The notes: generated by a model from the sequence alone, not told the origin. 64,000 bases of DNA from Acidobacteriota bacterium (GCA_018268715.1 JAFDVZ010000021.1:104963-168962); one strand, 5' to 3'. Positions 51,234 through 60,937 are shown, counted from the first letter of the stretch. Numbers and translations: made by a program.

Positions 51234-52250
51234 ATGCGAGTAGGATTGATCGGCACCGGCGCCATTTCGCATAAGCATGCGCAGGCGTACAAGAATATCG
51301 GCTATGAAGTGACCGCCTGCACGGACGTGTATGAGCCCGCCGGCAAACGGTTTGCGGAGCAATACGGCTGTGAATTCGTTCCCACATATGAGGAGTTGTG
51401 CCGCCATCCCCGCGTCGATTACGTGGATGTGTGCACGTTCCCCGACTTCCGGCTTCAACCGATCGAGATCTGCGCGGAAACCAAGAAGCACGTTCAGGTC
51501 CAGAAGCCGATGTCGACGAATCTGGAGACCGCCCGCAAGATGATCGACATCGCGGCGAAGGCGGGCATCGTGCTGGGCGTGGTCAGCCAGCACCGCTTCG
51601 ACGATTCGAGCCAGTTCCTGAAGAAGGCCATCGCCGACGGTCGGCTCGGAAAGATCCTACAGGCGGATGCCTATGTGAAATGGCACCGGTCGGCGGAGTA
51701 CTACTCGCGGCCGATCAAGGGGAGTTGGGCGACCGAGGGCGGCGGGGCGCTGATCAACCAGGCGATCCACCAGATCGACATCCTGCTGTGGCTGGCGGGC
51801 CCGGTTGCCGAGGTGTTCGGCTATTGGCAACTGCACGCTCTGCACAAGATCGAGTCCGAGGACGTGATTACGAGCCTGCTGAAGTACGGCAACGGCGCGA
51901 CCGGCGTGTTGCAGGCTTCGACGGCGTTCTGGCCGGGCTACACCGAGCGGCTGGAGATCCACGGCACGAAGGGGACGGCGGTGATCTCCGGCGATAAATT
52001 GACGACGTGGGATGTGCAGAACGACGAGGGTGAGCCGGCGCCAGTGGAGAAAGACGTCGCCTCCGGCGCGTCGGATCCGATGGCGATTTCGCTTGCGCCG
52101 TTTGAGCGGCAGTTCCTCGATTTCGGCGAGGCCATCAAGACCGGGCGGAAGCCGCTGATTGACGGCGAGGAAGGGTACCGGGCGCTCGAGTTGGTGCAGT
52201 CGATTTATACCTCGTGCAGGGAAGGACGGAAGGTCCCCATCCATGGGTGA
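51234..52250 (+). CDS. Gfo/Idh/MocA-family oxidoreductase
   Basis: The 338-residue protein has an N-terminal Rossmann NAD(P)-binding fold (RVGLIGTGAISHKHAQAYKN, CTDVYEPAGKRFAEQYG). The family lysine lies in VQKPMSTNLETARKMID, where the usual EKP is QKP. The C-terminal half is the substrate-binding domain (VVSQHRFDDSSQFLKKAI, GSWATEGGGALINQAIHQIDILLWLAGP). Members oxidise or reduce sugar or inositol derivatives; the substrate is not identifiable. It shares eight bases (ATGGGTGA) with the start of the homoserine kinase gene, so the two are coupled, although their metabolic link is unclear. Confidence 0.92.
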   Translation: MRVGLIGTGAISHKHAQAYKNIGYEVTACTDVYEPAGKRFAEQYGCEFVPTYEELCRHPRVDYVDVCTFPDFRLQPIEICAETKKHVQVQKPMSTNLETARKMIDIAAKAGIVLGVVSQHRFDDSSQFLKKAIADGRLGKILQADAYVKWHRSAEYYSRPIKGSWATEGGGALINQAIHQIDILLWLAGPVAEVFGYWQLHALHKIESEDVITSLLKYGNGATGVLQASTAFWPGYTERLEIHGTKGTAVISGDKLTTWDVQNDEGEPAPVEKDVASGASDPMAISLAPFERQFLDFGEAIKTGRKPLIDGEEGYRALELVQSIYTSCREGRKVPIHG

Positions 52251-53157
52251 CGCCGCCGGGTGGCAGCGGATCCGCGTGCCGGCGTCGAGCGCGAACCTCG
52301 GGCCGGGCTTCGATGCGCTGGGAATGGCGCTCGGCGTGTATCTGGAATGCCGCTTTCGACGCGCCGAATCGCTGACTATCCGGGCGAGCGGGCGCGATTC
52401 CGCCTGCATTTCGACGCGCGAGGACAACCTGATTTGGCAGACCGCGCTGGCGGTGGCCCGGGACGTGGGCGCGGCGCTGCCTCCGATTGAGCTGGAGATC
52501 GCCAACGACATTCCGATCGGCAAGGGGCTCGGGTCGAGCGCGGCGGCGCTGACGGCGGGGGTCGTGATCGCCGATGTGCTGCTCGAGTTGAACTGGAAGC
52601 CGGCGCGGATTCTCGATGAAGCGGCGCGAATTGAGGGACATCCGGACAACGTCGCGGCGTGCGTGCTGGGGTCGATTGTGGCGAGCGCGATCGATTCGGG
52701 CGGCGTGGCGCGGGCGGTGCGGCTGGACCTGCCGGAGCGCTATGGCGTGGCGGTGGTGGTGCCGGATTTCGACCTGCCGACGGTGAAGGCTCGCCAGGTG
52801 CTGCCGGAGACTTATTCGCGGGCTGACGCGGTGTTCAACGTGCAGCGGAGCGCACTGCTGATTGCGGCGCTCGCGGCCGGGGCGACGTGGGCGTTTCCGG
52901 CGGCGCTCGAGGACCGGTTGCATCAGCCCTACCGGGCGCCGCTGGTGCCGGGGCTCGATGAGATCACGAAGTTGCGGGCGCCGGGGTTGCTTGGTTGTGC
53001 GTTGAGCGGGGCTGGGCCCTCCATTCTGGTGTTTTACCAGCGCGGGTATGAGTCCGTTTGCGATCTGGTGCGGCAGATTTTCGCGATCAAGGGGCATGAG
53101 TCCGAGGTGTTTTGGGCGCATATCGACGAGCGCGGGTTTGAGTTGACGCGGGCTTAA
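52243..53157 (+). CDS. thrB: Homoserine kinase
   Basis: The 304-residue GHMP-family kinase phosphorylates L-homoserine for threonine synthesis. The N-terminal motif RVPASSANLGPGFDALGMAL, the phosphate-binding loop PIGKGLGSSAAAL at 91-103 and the C-terminal SGAGPSIL place it in the ThrB group. The ATG at 52243 overlaps the end of the oxidoreductase gene. No thrC or thrA lies in the window. Confidence 0.93.
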   Translation: MGDAAGWQRIRVPASSANLGPGFDALGMALGVYLECRFRRAESLTIRASGRDSACISTREDNLIWQTALAVARDVGAALPPIELEIANDIPIGKGLGSSAAALTAGVVIADVLLELNWKPARILDEAARIEGHPDNVAACVLGSIVASAIDSGGVARAVRLDLPERYGVAVVVPDFDLPTVKARQVLPETYSRADAVFNVQRSALLIAALAAGATWAFPAALEDRLHQPYRAPLVPGLDEITKLRAPGLLGCALSGAGPSILVFYQRGYESVCDLVRQIFAIKGHESEVFWAHIDERGFELTRA

Positions 53158-53166
53158 GTCGCGGGA

Positions 53167-53397
53167 TTGCGCGGTTCTCCGCGGCGGGCGACAATCACGG
53201 ACATACAGTCCCCGATCAGCCGCGACCCTGATGTCATGCATGGGACTCCGGTTATTACCGGGACTCGTGTGCCTGTGCAGACGCTTTTCGAGTATCTGGA
53301 GCACGGCGAATCGCTCGACGATTTCCTGGAAGGCTTCCCCACTGTCCGCCGTGAACCCGCCGTACAAGTGCTCGAAGAGTCGAAGGATTTCTCATAG
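53167..53397 (+). CDS. DUF433-domain protein, possible orphan antitoxin
   Basis: The 76-residue protein contains a near-complete DUF433 helix-turn-helix domain (ISRDPDVMHGTPVITGTRVPVQTLFEYLEHGESLDDFLEGFPTV). DUF433 proteins usually pair with a DUF5615 PIN-like toxin encoded just downstream. Here no such toxin follows, and the C-terminus (RREPAVQVLEESKDFS) differs from the common form but has similar length. The only possible start is TTG at 53167 with a weak ribosome binding site. It is a solitary or decaying antitoxin-like gene. No promoter is obvious. Confidence 0.75.
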   Translation: MRGSPRRATITDIQSPISRDPDVMHGTPVITGTRVPVQTLFEYLEHGESLDDFLEGFPTVRREPAVQVLEESKDFS

Positions 53398-53512
53398 CCG
53401 GTGTGACTCCAGGGGCGTTGATAGCTTTTCGGCCGTCTAGAGCAACGAAGAGGAAGAGCAGGAGCTGGCCGATTACCTTCTAAGCGCAGGCGCGGCGGAA
53501 ATTAGAGATTGA
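53398..53512 (+). pseudogene. Possible decayed coding fragment after DUF433
   Basis: A frame ending at TGA 53510-53512 reads EEEQELADYLLSAGAAEIRD, which resembles the end of a real protein, but TAG at 53438 interrupts it and no start exists. Upstream of the TAG the same frame reads RGVDSFSAV. It is unlike DUF5615, so it is not simply the missing toxin. This is a weak call based on composition alone. Confidence 0.25.
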
Positions 53513-53595
53513 CGGCTGAGATCGTCGCCGGGTGGCCCGAGGCTGGGTCGCGGCGGCGTTTCGCGATACGATGTAGTGCTAGCGGGGATACCACT

Positions 53596-54864
53596 GTGCG
53601 CACTTGGGCCGGCTTACTCGCGTTCGCGATTTCTTTGACCGCCGCCGCCGGGCCTCGGGTCATTGCCGTCGACCTCGACAGCGTCATCCATCCCATTACC
53701 GCCGAGATGGTGGACCGCGCCATCGCGCAGGCCGAGCGCACGAACGCCGCCGCGCTGATGATCCGGCTGAATACGCCGGGCGGCTTGCTTGATGCGACGC
53801 GCAAGCTGGATCAGGCGCTGCTCAAGTCGCCCGTTCCCGTCATCACCTACGTCACACCCAGCGGCGGACGCGCGGCCTCGGCCGGATTCTTCATCCTGGA
53901 GGCGGGCGACGTCGCCGCCATGGCGCCGGGCACCAATACCGGCACCGCTTCGCCCGTGCTGCTGAATCAGGAAATGGACAAAGTGATGCGCGCCAAGGTG
54001 GAGAATGACTCCGCGGCGATGCTGCGCTCCATGATGGTGAATCGCGGCCGCAACGCGCAAGCCGCCGAATCCACCGTGCGCGAGGCGAAGTCGTTCACCG
54101 AACGCGAGGCGCTCGACAACCACCTGATCGACCTCATCGCCAAGGACGATGGCGCGCTGCTGGCGGCGCTCGACGGGCGCGAGGTGGCGCGGTTCGACGG
54201 CAGGAAAGTGAAGCTCGCGCTGGCCGGCGCGGAGATCGTCGAGTATCAGGAGACCTTTCGCGAACGCGTGATTTCGGCCATCGCCGATCCCAACCTGGGC
54301 TTCATCCTGCTGATCGCGGGGGCGCTGGGGTTGTATGTCGAGTTCTCCTCGCCGGGGTTTGTGTTTCCCGGAGTGTTCGGCGCGATTTCGGTGCTGCTCG
54401 GACTGTCGTCGCTGTCGGTGTTGCCCATCAACTGGGTGGGCGTGCTGCTGCTGGTTCTTTCTCTGGCCTTCTTCATCGCGGAGGCCAAGTTCGCCACGCA
54501 CGGGATTCTGGGCGTGGGCGGCACGGCGGCCATGATCTTTGGAGCGGTGCTGCTGGTGGATGCTCCGCCCGCCATGCGCATCCACTGGTCCACCGCCTTC
54601 GCCGTGGCGATTCCGTTCGCGGCGATCACGATGTTCCTGATGACGCTGGTGCTGAAGGCGCGGCGCAACAAGGTCGTCACGGGCGAGGCGGGCATGATCG
54701 CTGAGATCGGCGAGGCGCGGACGGCGATCGCGCCGCGGGGGAAAGTGTTCGTGCACGGCGAATACTGGGACGCGGAGTCCGCGACTCCCATCGAGGCGGG
54801 GGCGCGGGTGCGGGTGGTGGATGTCGAGGGTTTGGTGTTGAAAGTTGAACCTGACGTTCGGTGA
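53596..54864 (+). CDS. NfeD-family membrane serine protease (ClpP class)
   Basis: From the GTG at 53596, with GCGGGGA as ribosome binding site, the product is 422 residues. After a signal peptide ([16 protein letters not shown]) comes a ClpP/crotonase-type protease domain with [14 protein letters not shown] and the nucleophile Ser95 in [11 protein letters not shown]. Lys133 in MDKVMRAK is the likely general base. Four to five membrane segments follow, then a C-terminal OB-fold NfeD domain ([33 protein letters not shown]). It works with the SPFH protein encoded directly downstream, the standard NfeD-stomatin operon. Confidence 0.92.
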   Translation: MRTWAGLLAFAISLTAAAGPRVIAVDLDSVIHPITAEMVDRAIAQAERTNAAALMIRLNTPGGLLDATRKLDQALLKSPVPVITYVTPSGGRAASAGFFILEAGDVAAMAPGTNTGTASPVLLNQEMDKVMRAKVENDSAAMLRSMMVNRGRNAQAAESTVREAKSFTEREALDNHLIDLIAKDDGALLAALDGREVARFDGRKVKLALAGAEIVEYQETFRERVISAIADPNLGFILLIAGALGLYVEFSSPGFVFPGVFGAISVLLGLSSLSVLPINWVGVLLLVLSLAFFIAEAKFATHGILGVGGTAAMIFGAVLLVDAPPAMRIHWSTAFAVAIPFAAITMFLMTLVLKARRNKVVTGEAGMIAEIGEARTAIAPRGKVFVHGEYWDAESATPIEAGARVRVVDVEGLVLKVEPDVR

Positions 54865-54881
54865 CTTCGGAGGCTTATCGC

Positions 54882-55649
54882 ATGGGACTGGAACTGGTTC
54901 CGTTTATCCTGATCGCGCTGTATCTCATCTCATCCATTAAGGTTCTGGCCGAGTACGAGCGGGGCGTGATCTTCCGCCTCGGCCGCGTGCTCGACAAAGC
55001 CAAAGGACCGGGACTCATCCTGGTGTTCGGGCCGATCGACCGCATGGTGCGCACATCGTTGCGCGTGGAGGCGATGGAAGTTCCGCCGCAGGACGTGGTG
55101 ACTCGCGACAACGTCACCGTGAAGGTGAACGCGGTGGTGTACTTCCGCGTGGTGGATCCGATCAAGGCCGTTATCGAGGTGGCCAACTTCCTGTATGCGA
55201 CGTCGCAGTTGGCGCAGACCACGTTGCGCAGCGTCCTGGGAGAGGTGGAACTCGACGAACTGCTGAGCCAGCGCGAGAAGTTGAACGTGCGGCTGCAATC
55301 GGTGCTCGACCAGCACACCGGACCGTGGGGCGTGAAGGTGACCATGGTGGAGGTGAAGCAGGTGGACTTGCCCGAGCAGATGATCCGCGCCATCGCGCGC
55401 CAGGCCGAGGCCGAACGCGAACGCCGCGCCAAGATCATTCACGCCGAGGGCGAGTACGAGGCCGCCGTGAAGCTGAGCATGGCCGCCGAGCAGATTCAGA
55501 AGCAGCCCGTGGCCATCCAACTCCGCTACCTGCAAACGCTGGTCGAAATCGGCGCGGAGAAAAATACGACCGTGGTTTTCCCGCTTCCGATCGATTTAAT
55601 TTCGTCCCTAAGCCGCGCTTTGGATAAATTAGTAGGAGAGCCGAAATAG
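54882..55649 (+). CDS. Slipin/stomatin-like SPFH-domain protein
   Basis: From the ATG at 54882, with GGAGG eight bases upstream, the product is 255 residues; a GTG at 54861 is in frame but has no ribosome binding site. One N-terminal membrane hairpin ([18 protein letters not shown]) precedes the SPFH domain ([60 protein letters not shown]). The C-terminal helix is [34 protein letters not shown]. It scaffolds membrane microdomains and is the usual substrate or partner of NfeD. Confidence 0.93.
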   Translation: MGLELVPFILIALYLISSIKVLAEYERGVIFRLGRVLDKAKGPGLILVFGPIDRMVRTSLRVEAMEVPPQDVVTRDNVTVKVNAVVYFRVVDPIKAVIEVANFLYATSQLAQTTLRSVLGEVELDELLSQREKLNVRLQSVLDQHTGPWGVKVTMVEVKQVDLPEQMIRAIARQAEAERERRAKIIHAEGEYEAAVKLSMAAEQIQKQPVAIQLRYLQTLVEIGAEKNTTVVFPLPIDLISSLSRALDKLVGEPK

Positions 55650-55655
55650 GGATCA

Positions 55656-56285
55656 ATGCCGAAGAACGAAGAAGGCGAGTTTGAACTGATACTGGGCAAT
55701 CGCCAGTTGCTCAGCGTTTTCTTTATCGTCGTGGTGCTGCTGGGCGTTTTCTTCACGATGGGTTACATCGTGGGACGGAACAACGCTCCGGGCGGAGCAA
55801 CGGACCAGGCGCGTAAAACAGAACCTAAGACGATTGTCGTCGAGCGGCCGACCGGGGCGGCTTCCGATAATCCGCCCGCCGCGCAGCCTTCCGTGAAGGA
55901 GACGCCGGCGGCCACGCCTCCCGCGCCGTCCGCGGAAACCAAACCCGCCGAGCCTCCGGTGGTGGAGAAGAAGGCCGAGCCCAAGGCGGAACCGAAAGCC
56001 GAGCCCAGGAAGGCGGAGCCCGAGCCCGCCAGTCCGACGCCCGGCGTTCCGGCGTCCGGCGCCACGTACCTGCAACTGGCCGCGATCCCGAAGACCGAAG
56101 CGCAGATCTATGTCGATGTGCTGGCGAAGAAGGGCTTCCACGCGATCTACGCGCCCGTGCCCGGCAAGGCCAGCTTCCGCGTGCTGGTGGGGCCGTTCCA
56201 GAACGCCGCCGCCGTTTCGCAGGCTCGCGCCGATTTGACCAAGGCGGGGCTGAAGGGCTACGAAGCGATCGTGCGAAGCTACTGA
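55656..56285 (+). CDS. SPOR-domain membrane protein
   Basis: The 209-residue protein has a cytoplasmic stub, one membrane segment (LLSVFFIVVVLLGVFFTMGYIVG) and a long Pro/Ala/Glu/Lys-rich periplasmic linker with KAEPKAEP-like repeats. The C-terminal SPOR domain (YLQLAAIPKTEAQIYVDVLAKKGFHAIYAP, FRVLVGPFQNAAAVSQARADL) follows. SPOR domains bind denuded peptidoglycan at septa, as in FtsN and DedD. It lies six bases after the slipin gene and is followed by lipA. A role in cell division is inferred from the domain. Confidence 0.9.
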   Translation: MPKNEEGEFELILGNRQLLSVFFIVVVLLGVFFTMGYIVGRNNAPGGATDQARKTEPKTIVVERPTGAASDNPPAAQPSVKETPAATPPAPSAETKPAEPPVVEKKAEPKAEPKAEPRKAEPEPASPTPGVPASGATYLQLAAIPKTEAQIYVDVLAKKGFHAIYAPVPGKASFRVLVGPFQNAAAVSQARADLTKAGLKGYEAIVRSY

Positions 56286-56287
56286 TC

Positions 56288-57199
56288 GTGCCATCGAACG
56301 AACTGGTGCAGATATCGGGAGGGGCTCGGCCCCGGCTGCCGGAGTGGCTTCGCAAGGGCGAGGTTCATCCGGAGTCGGTGCAATCGCTCAAGCGCGATTT
56401 GCGAAGGCTGAGCCTGCATACGGTGTGCGAGTCGGCGCGCTGCCCGAATATCCACGAGTGCTTCCACCGGGGCGCGGCCACCTTCATGATCCTGGGGAAC
56501 CTGTGCACGCGGGGGTGCGGGTTTTGCAGTGTGCCGAAAGGGTCGCCGGCGAAGAAGGAGTTCACGCTCGACGCGGCGGAGCCGGCGAACGTGGCGCGTA
56601 TGGCGCGGGAAATGCGGCTGCGGTATGTGGTGATCACCAGCGTGAACCGCGACGATCTGGAGGACGGCGGGTCGCATCATTTCGCCGAAACGGTGCGGCA
56701 GGTGCGGCGTGCGTTGCCCGAGTCTCGCATCGAGGTGCTGACGCCCGACTTCTGCGGCGATATGGATGCGGTGGCGCGTGTGCTCGACGCCGGGCCCGAC
56801 GTGTTCAACCACAATATGGAGACCGTGCGGCGGCTGTACCGGAAGGTCCGGCCGCAGGCCGATTACCAGCAGTCGCTTGACGTGCTTGCGTTCGCGAAAC
56901 GGCATCGGCCTGGGGTGTTGACGAAGTCCGGGCTGATGGCGGGGCTTGGCGAGCAGGCCGATGAGGTACGGGAACTGCTGCGCGATGTCGCGGGTTCGAA
57001 CGTGGACGTCGCCACCATCGGCCAGTACCTGCAGCCGACCCGTCGGAACCTGGCCGTCGCCGAGTATGTCACGCCTGAAAAGTTCGCCGCCTATCGCGAG
57101 TATGGGCTCGGGATCGGTTTCAAGATGGTCTTCAGCGGACCGTTCGTCCGCAGCTCCTACATGGCCGATCAGGTGAACGACGAAGCGAGCCGGGCGTGA
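56288..57199 (+). CDS. lipA: Lipoyl synthase
   Basis: The 303-residue radical SAM enzyme inserts two sulfur atoms into octanoyl groups on lipoate-dependent enzymes. The auxiliary cluster cysteines lie in CESARCPNIHEC (residues 47, 52, 58), the radical SAM cluster in CTRGCGFC (73, 77, 80), and the C-terminal RSSYMADQV supplies the conserved serine. Length and motifs match LipA fully. The GTG start at 56288 lies just after the SPOR gene. It overlaps lnt by four bases. No lipB lies in the window. Confidence 0.97.
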   Translation: MPSNELVQISGGARPRLPEWLRKGEVHPESVQSLKRDLRRLSLHTVCESARCPNIHECFHRGAATFMILGNLCTRGCGFCSVPKGSPAKKEFTLDAAEPANVARMAREMRLRYVVITSVNRDDLEDGGSHHFAETVRQVRRALPESRIEVLTPDFCGDMDAVARVLDAGPDVFNHNMETVRRLYRKVRPQADYQQSLDVLAFAKRHRPGVLTKSGLMAGLGEQADEVRELLRDVAGSNVDVATIGQYLQPTRRNLAVAEYVTPEKFAAYREYGLGIGFKMVFSGPFVRSSYMADQVNDEASRA

Positions 57200-58674
57200 A
57201 CTACGCGCTGGCGATCGCGTCGGCCATCCTGCTGGCGCTGATCCATCCTGGCGCGGACCTGACGTTTCTCGCGCCGTTTGCGCTTGCGCCGCTGCTGTTC
57301 GCTTGCGCGCGGGAGCCGCGGTGGAAACGGCGCTTCCTGGCGGGTTGGGCGGCGGGCGTTGTCTATTGGTGGGCGGTCTGCTACTGGATCCAGTTCGTGC
57401 TGGAGGTCCACGGCGGAATGGGCCGGTTCGGCAGTTGGGGAACCTTCGCGCTGTTCTCGCTCGCCAAGGGGCTGCACATGGCCGTGTTCGCGACGCTTGT
57501 GGGCTGGCTGATGTCGCGATGGTGGGCGCTGCCGGCGGTGGCGGCGCTGTGGGCGGGGCTCGAGCGCACGCACGGTCCGCTGGGCTTCGCGTGGCTCGAG
57601 TTGGGCAACGCGGGCGTGGACATGGCGATCCCGCTGCGGGTTGCGCCGGTGGTGGGCGTCTACGGGCTTTCGTTCGTTTTCGCGATGACCGCGGCGGCGG
57701 TGGCGCTGGTGGCGCTGCGGCGTCCGCGGGTCGAACTGGCGTGGCTTGCGGCGTTGGCCGGATTGTGGGCGCTGCCGCCGGTGGCGCCGTTTGAGCAGGG
57801 TTCGGAGTCGGCCGTCGTGGTGCAGCCGAACCTGGATGAAGAGGCGACCTGGACGCCGGCGAGCGCCGATGAAATGCAAAAGCGGCTGGTGCTGCGGTCC
57901 ATGGAATCGGCGCTGGACCCCGCGCTGGGGAAGCCGAGCATCGTTGTCTGGCCGGAGAGCCCCGGGCCGTTCTACTACTACACGGACGCGACGTTCCGGC
58001 GATATGCCGCCGATCTGGCGCGCACCACCGGCGCCTATTTCCTGTTCGGGACGGTGGCGTTCCTGAGTCACGACAAGCCGTTGAATTCGGCCGTGCTGCT
58101 GGCGCCCTCGGGCGACCTGGTGGACCGTTACGACAAGATGTTCCTGGTCCCATTCGGCGAGTTCATCCCGCCGATGTTCGACTTCGTCAACCGCATCACG
58201 AAGGAGGCGGGCGATTTTATCCCGGGCGATCGCGTGGTGGTGTTTCCGATGGCTGGGCATCGGCTGGGGACGTTCATCTGCTACGAGTCGGCCTTCCCGG
58301 ATCTGGTGCGGCGCTTTCCGGCGGCGGGGGCCGAGGTGCTGGCGAACGTGTCGAACGACGGGTATTTCGGCCACAGCGCGGCTCTGATGCAGCACCTGAA
58401 GCTGGTGCGGATGCGCGCGGTGGAGAACCGGCGCTGGATCGTGCGGGCGACCAACGATGGCATCACCGCGACGGTGGATCCCGGCGGGCGCATCACCCAG
58501 TCGCTGAAGCCGGCGCGCGAGGACGTGGCCCGGATGCGGTTCGGCTATGTGCGCGAGACCACCTTCTACACGCGCCACGGCGATTGGTTCGCCTGGCTGT
58601 GCCTGATCGCGGGCGGGTTGGGCGCGGTCGCCGGGGCCGTTCGGGAACGCTTCGCCGGCGCCGCGCGGGTTTGA
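57196..58674 (+). CDS. lnt: Apolipoprotein N-acyltransferase
   Basis: The 492-residue enzyme adds the third acyl chain to lipoproteins. An N-terminal half with about seven membrane segments is followed by a nitrilase-type domain with the catalytic triad Glu254 (VWPESPGPF), Lys314 (RYDKMFLVPFGE) and Cys362 (FICYESAFPD). The stretch NVSNDGYFGHSAALMQHLKLVRMRAVENRRW is typical. The GTG start overlaps the lipA stop. The stop lies four bases before the convergent aminotransferase stop. Confidence 0.96.
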   Translation: MNYALAIASAILLALIHPGADLTFLAPFALAPLLFACAREPRWKRRFLAGWAAGVVYWWAVCYWIQFVLEVHGGMGRFGSWGTFALFSLAKGLHMAVFATLVGWLMSRWWALPAVAALWAGLERTHGPLGFAWLELGNAGVDMAIPLRVAPVVGVYGLSFVFAMTAAAVALVALRRPRVELAWLAALAGLWALPPVAPFEQGSESAVVVQPNLDEEATWTPASADEMQKRLVLRSMESALDPALGKPSIVVWPESPGPFYYYTDATFRRYAADLARTTGAYFLFGTVAFLSHDKPLNSAVLLAPSGDLVDRYDKMFLVPFGEFIPPMFDFVNRITKEAGDFIPGDRVVVFPMAGHRLGTFICYESAFPDLVRRFPAAGAEVLANVSNDGYFGHSAALMQHLKLVRMRAVENRRWIVRATNDGITATVDPGGRITQSLKPAREDVARMRFGYVRETTFYTRHGDWFAWLCLIAGGLGAVAGAVRERFAGAARV

Positions 58675-58677
58675 CGG

Positions 58678-60015
58678 TCAGGCGGCCGCCAGGCACTCCT
58701 CAAGGACGTCGATCGCGTAGGTCGCCTGATCGACGGTGAGCACCAGCGGCGGACACAGCCGCAGGGTGTTCGGGCCGGCGCCCAGCACCAGCACGCCGCG
58801 TTCGAAGGCCATCTGCTCGATGCGGTTGCGGTAGTCCGGGGCGCGGCGGCGGGAGGCTCGATCCTCCACCATCTCGACGCCAATCATCAGGCCGAGGCCG
58901 CGCACGTCGCCCACGTGGGGGAACCGCTCCGGCCAATGCCGCATGCGGGTCATCATGTACGCCCCGACGCGGGCGGCGTTCTCCATCAGGCCGCTCTCAA
59001 GCAATTGGATGGTGGCGAGCGCGGAGGCCACCGCCACCGGATTCCCGCCGAAGGTGGAGGCGTGCGCGCCCGGCTTCCACGTCATCAGGTCCGCCCGTGC
59101 GATCATCGCGCCCAAGGGCAGGCCGCTCGCGATGCCCTTGGCGGAGGTGAGGATGTCGGGCGTGAAGTCGAAATGGTCGCTCGCCCACCAGCGTCCCGTA
59201 CGGCCCATGCCGGACTGCACTTCATCGGCGATCAGCAGGATGCCGTGGCGGTCCGCCAGTTCGCGCAGGCCGGTGAAGAACTCGCGCGGCGGCACGATGT
59301 AGCCGCCCTCGCCCTGCACCGGTTCGACGATGATCGCCGCCGTCTCGTCGGCGGGCAGAACCGTGCGGAACAGCGTCTGTTCGATATAGTCGAGCGCCTT
59401 CAGTGCGCACTCGGCGGGGTCGAGCCCGGTGCGGTAGGGATCCGGGTACGGGGCGTTGTGGACGCCGGGCACCAGCGCGCCGAAGCCCTTCTTCTGGACG
59501 TACTTGCTAGCGGTCAGCGAAAGGGCGCCCAGGGTGCGGCCATGGAATCCGCCGAAGAAGGAGATGAACTTGTCGCGGCCCGTGACGTAGCGGGCCAGCT
59601 TCATCGCCGCCTCCACCGCCTCCGTGCCCGAGTTGCCGAAGTACACCTTGCGCGGAACGTCGCCCGGCGCGATGGCGGCCAGCTTCTCGGCCAGTTCCAC
59701 CATGTTTTCGTAATAGAAATCGGTGCCGGACATGTGGATCAGCCAGGACGCCTGCCGCTGGATGGCGGCGACAATCTCCGGGTGACAATGTCCGGTGGAC
59801 GCCACGGCGATGCCCGCGTTCATGTCGAGAAAACGGTTGCCGTCGGGATCTTCGACGATGCAACCCGCGGCCCGTTCCGCCACTAGCGGATAGCTGCGGG
59901 TATAGGACGGCGACAGCACCTGCGCGTCGCGCTGAATAATCGAGTTAGCCCGCGGACCGGGCAGTGGAGTAACGATGTGAGGCAAATCCGCCCGCACCGC
60001 TTCGATGGTCGGCAT
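58678..60015 (-). CDS. Class III PLP aminotransferase, acetylornithine/GABA-type
   Basis: The 445-residue PLP enzyme has the class III signature with the Schiff-base Lys293 in ILTSAKGIASGLP, the Asp264-Glu265 pair in LLIADEVQSGMGRTG, and GNSGTEAVEAAMKLAR for phosphate binding. The opening THCHPEIVAAIQRQ-like region fits. The SAKG motif, in place of FSKG, and the family style resemble GABA aminotransferase-like and archaeal broad-specificity aminotransferases or racemases, so substrate assignment is open. GAGGAGG is a strong ribosome binding site. A promoter match lies about 120 bases upstream. Confidence 0.88.
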   Translation of the reverse strand: MPTIEAVRADLPHIVTPLPGPRANSIIQRDAQVLSPSYTRSYPLVAERAAGCIVEDPDGNRFLDMNAGIAVASTGHCHPEIVAAIQRQASWLIHMSGTDFYYENMVELAEKLAAIAPGDVPRKVYFGNSGTEAVEAAMKLARYVTGRDKFISFFGGFHGRTLGALSLTASKYVQKKGFGALVPGVHNAPYPDPYRTGLDPAECALKALDYIEQTLFRTVLPADETAAIIVEPVQGEGGYIVPPREFFTGLRELADRHGILLIADEVQSGMGRTGRWWASDHFDFTPDILTSAKGIASGLPLGAMIARADLMTWKPGAHASTFGGNPVAVASALATIQLLESGLMENAARVGAYMMTRMRHWPERFPHVGDVRGLGLMIGVEMVEDRASRRRAPDYRNRIEQMAFERGVLVLGAGPNTLRLCPPLVLTVDQATYAIDVLEECLAAA

Positions 60016-60134
60016 ACACTCCTCCTCGGGACTCAGATTTTGATTGTTGGATGAAGGCAGACCAGGCGGTCGCTCAGTCGGAACCGAACAGGGAGGGCCG
60101 ATTTGTGGCGGGGGTAAACATCGCCTACATCTTA

Positions 60135-60163
60135 ATTTTAGCCCACTTGGAGGGCCTTTTCCA
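60135..60163 (-). promoter_or_regulatory. Predicted promoter of the aminotransferase gene
   Basis: On the minus strand, TGGAAA (60163-60158) and TAAAAT (60140-60135) are 17 bases apart. The leader to the ATG at 60015 would be about 110 bases. The assignment rests on sequence match only. Confidence 0.4.
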
Positions 60164-60189
60164 GATGTTAACGGCGACCGTCGCGCGCC

Positions 60190-60885
60190 TTACGACACCG
60201 CTTTCGCGATCAGAAACGCCGTGGCCGCCGCCAGGCCGCCGATCACCGCCGTGCGGAACGCGCTTTGGGCCGGGCTCGAGCCCGTGAAGGTCCCCTTGAC
60301 CCAACCGAAGGCAGCCAGCGCGGTGAGCGTCGCGCCCACCGACCAGATGAACGCCTCATGCGCGGAGCCGGCCAGAATGTACGGGGTCAGCGGAATCAGG
60401 CCGCCGACGATGTAGGAGGCGGCGATGGTCAACGCGCTTTGATACGCCCGTTTCGGATCGGGCGGCTCCAGGCCTAATTCGAAGCGCATCATCCAGTCCA
60501 CCCACTCCTTGGGCCGTTCGGCGAACGCCGCGACCACCGGCGCCGCCTGTTCGCGGGTCAAGCCGTAGGAAACCAGGATGTCGGAGACCTCCTTGCGCTC
60601 GGCGGCGGGCTTGTCGCGCACCTCGTCCTCTTCGCGGCGGCGCTCGCTTGCGTAATGTTCGGCGTCGTTGCGCGCGGCCAGATAACCGCCCAGGCCCATG
60701 GCGATGGAGCCGGCCGCGATCTCCGCCAGGCCCGCCACCACGATCACACGCGTCGCCGAAACCGCCCCCGAAAGCCCGGCGGCGAGGGCGAACGGCACCG
60801 TCAGGCCATCGGACATTCCGATGACGATGTCGCGCACGACGTCGCTCGAAGTGAAGTGCTTTTCGGTATGGGGAGCGGTTGGCAT
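60190..60885 (-). CDS. VIT1/CCC1-family metal ion transporter
   Basis: From the ATG at 60885 the product is 231 residues with about five membrane segments. Family motifs are SSDVVRDIVIGMSDGLTVPFALAAGLSGA, the cytoplasmic metal-binding stretch EHYASERRREEDEVRDKPAAERKEV, and YIVGGLIPLTPYILAG. It exports or sequesters Fe2+/Mn2+. A start at 60945 is also possible: it has AAGGA seven bases upstream, but it would overlap the divergent methyltransferase start by eight bases. I chose the shorter form because homology begins there. Confidence 0.85.
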   Translation of the reverse strand: MPTAPHTEKHFTSSDVVRDIVIGMSDGLTVPFALAAGLSGAVSATRVIVVAGLAEIAAGSIAMGLGGYLAARNDAEHYASERRREEDEVRDKPAAERKEVSDILVSYGLTREQAAPVVAAFAERPKEWVDWMMRFELGLEPPDPKRAYQSALTIAASYIVGGLIPLTPYILAGSAHEAFIWSVGATLTALAAFGWVKGTFTGSSPAQSAFRTAVIGGLAAATAFLIAKAVS

Positions 60886-60937
60886 GAACTCCAGGATAGC
60901 GGTCCGGGCGGTTTCAGAGAGCGCCGCCTGTTGAATA

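Noticed and set aside
55930..56040. KAEPKAEP-type repetitive stretch considered as a DNA repeat
   Set aside because: It is the low-complexity linker of the SPOR protein and is explained by coding for a flexible periplasmic region.
56279..58153. 624-codon minus-strand frame opposite lipA and lnt
   Set aside because: It is Arg/Pro/Ala-rich, spans two confidently assigned genes on the other strand and has no recognisable domain.
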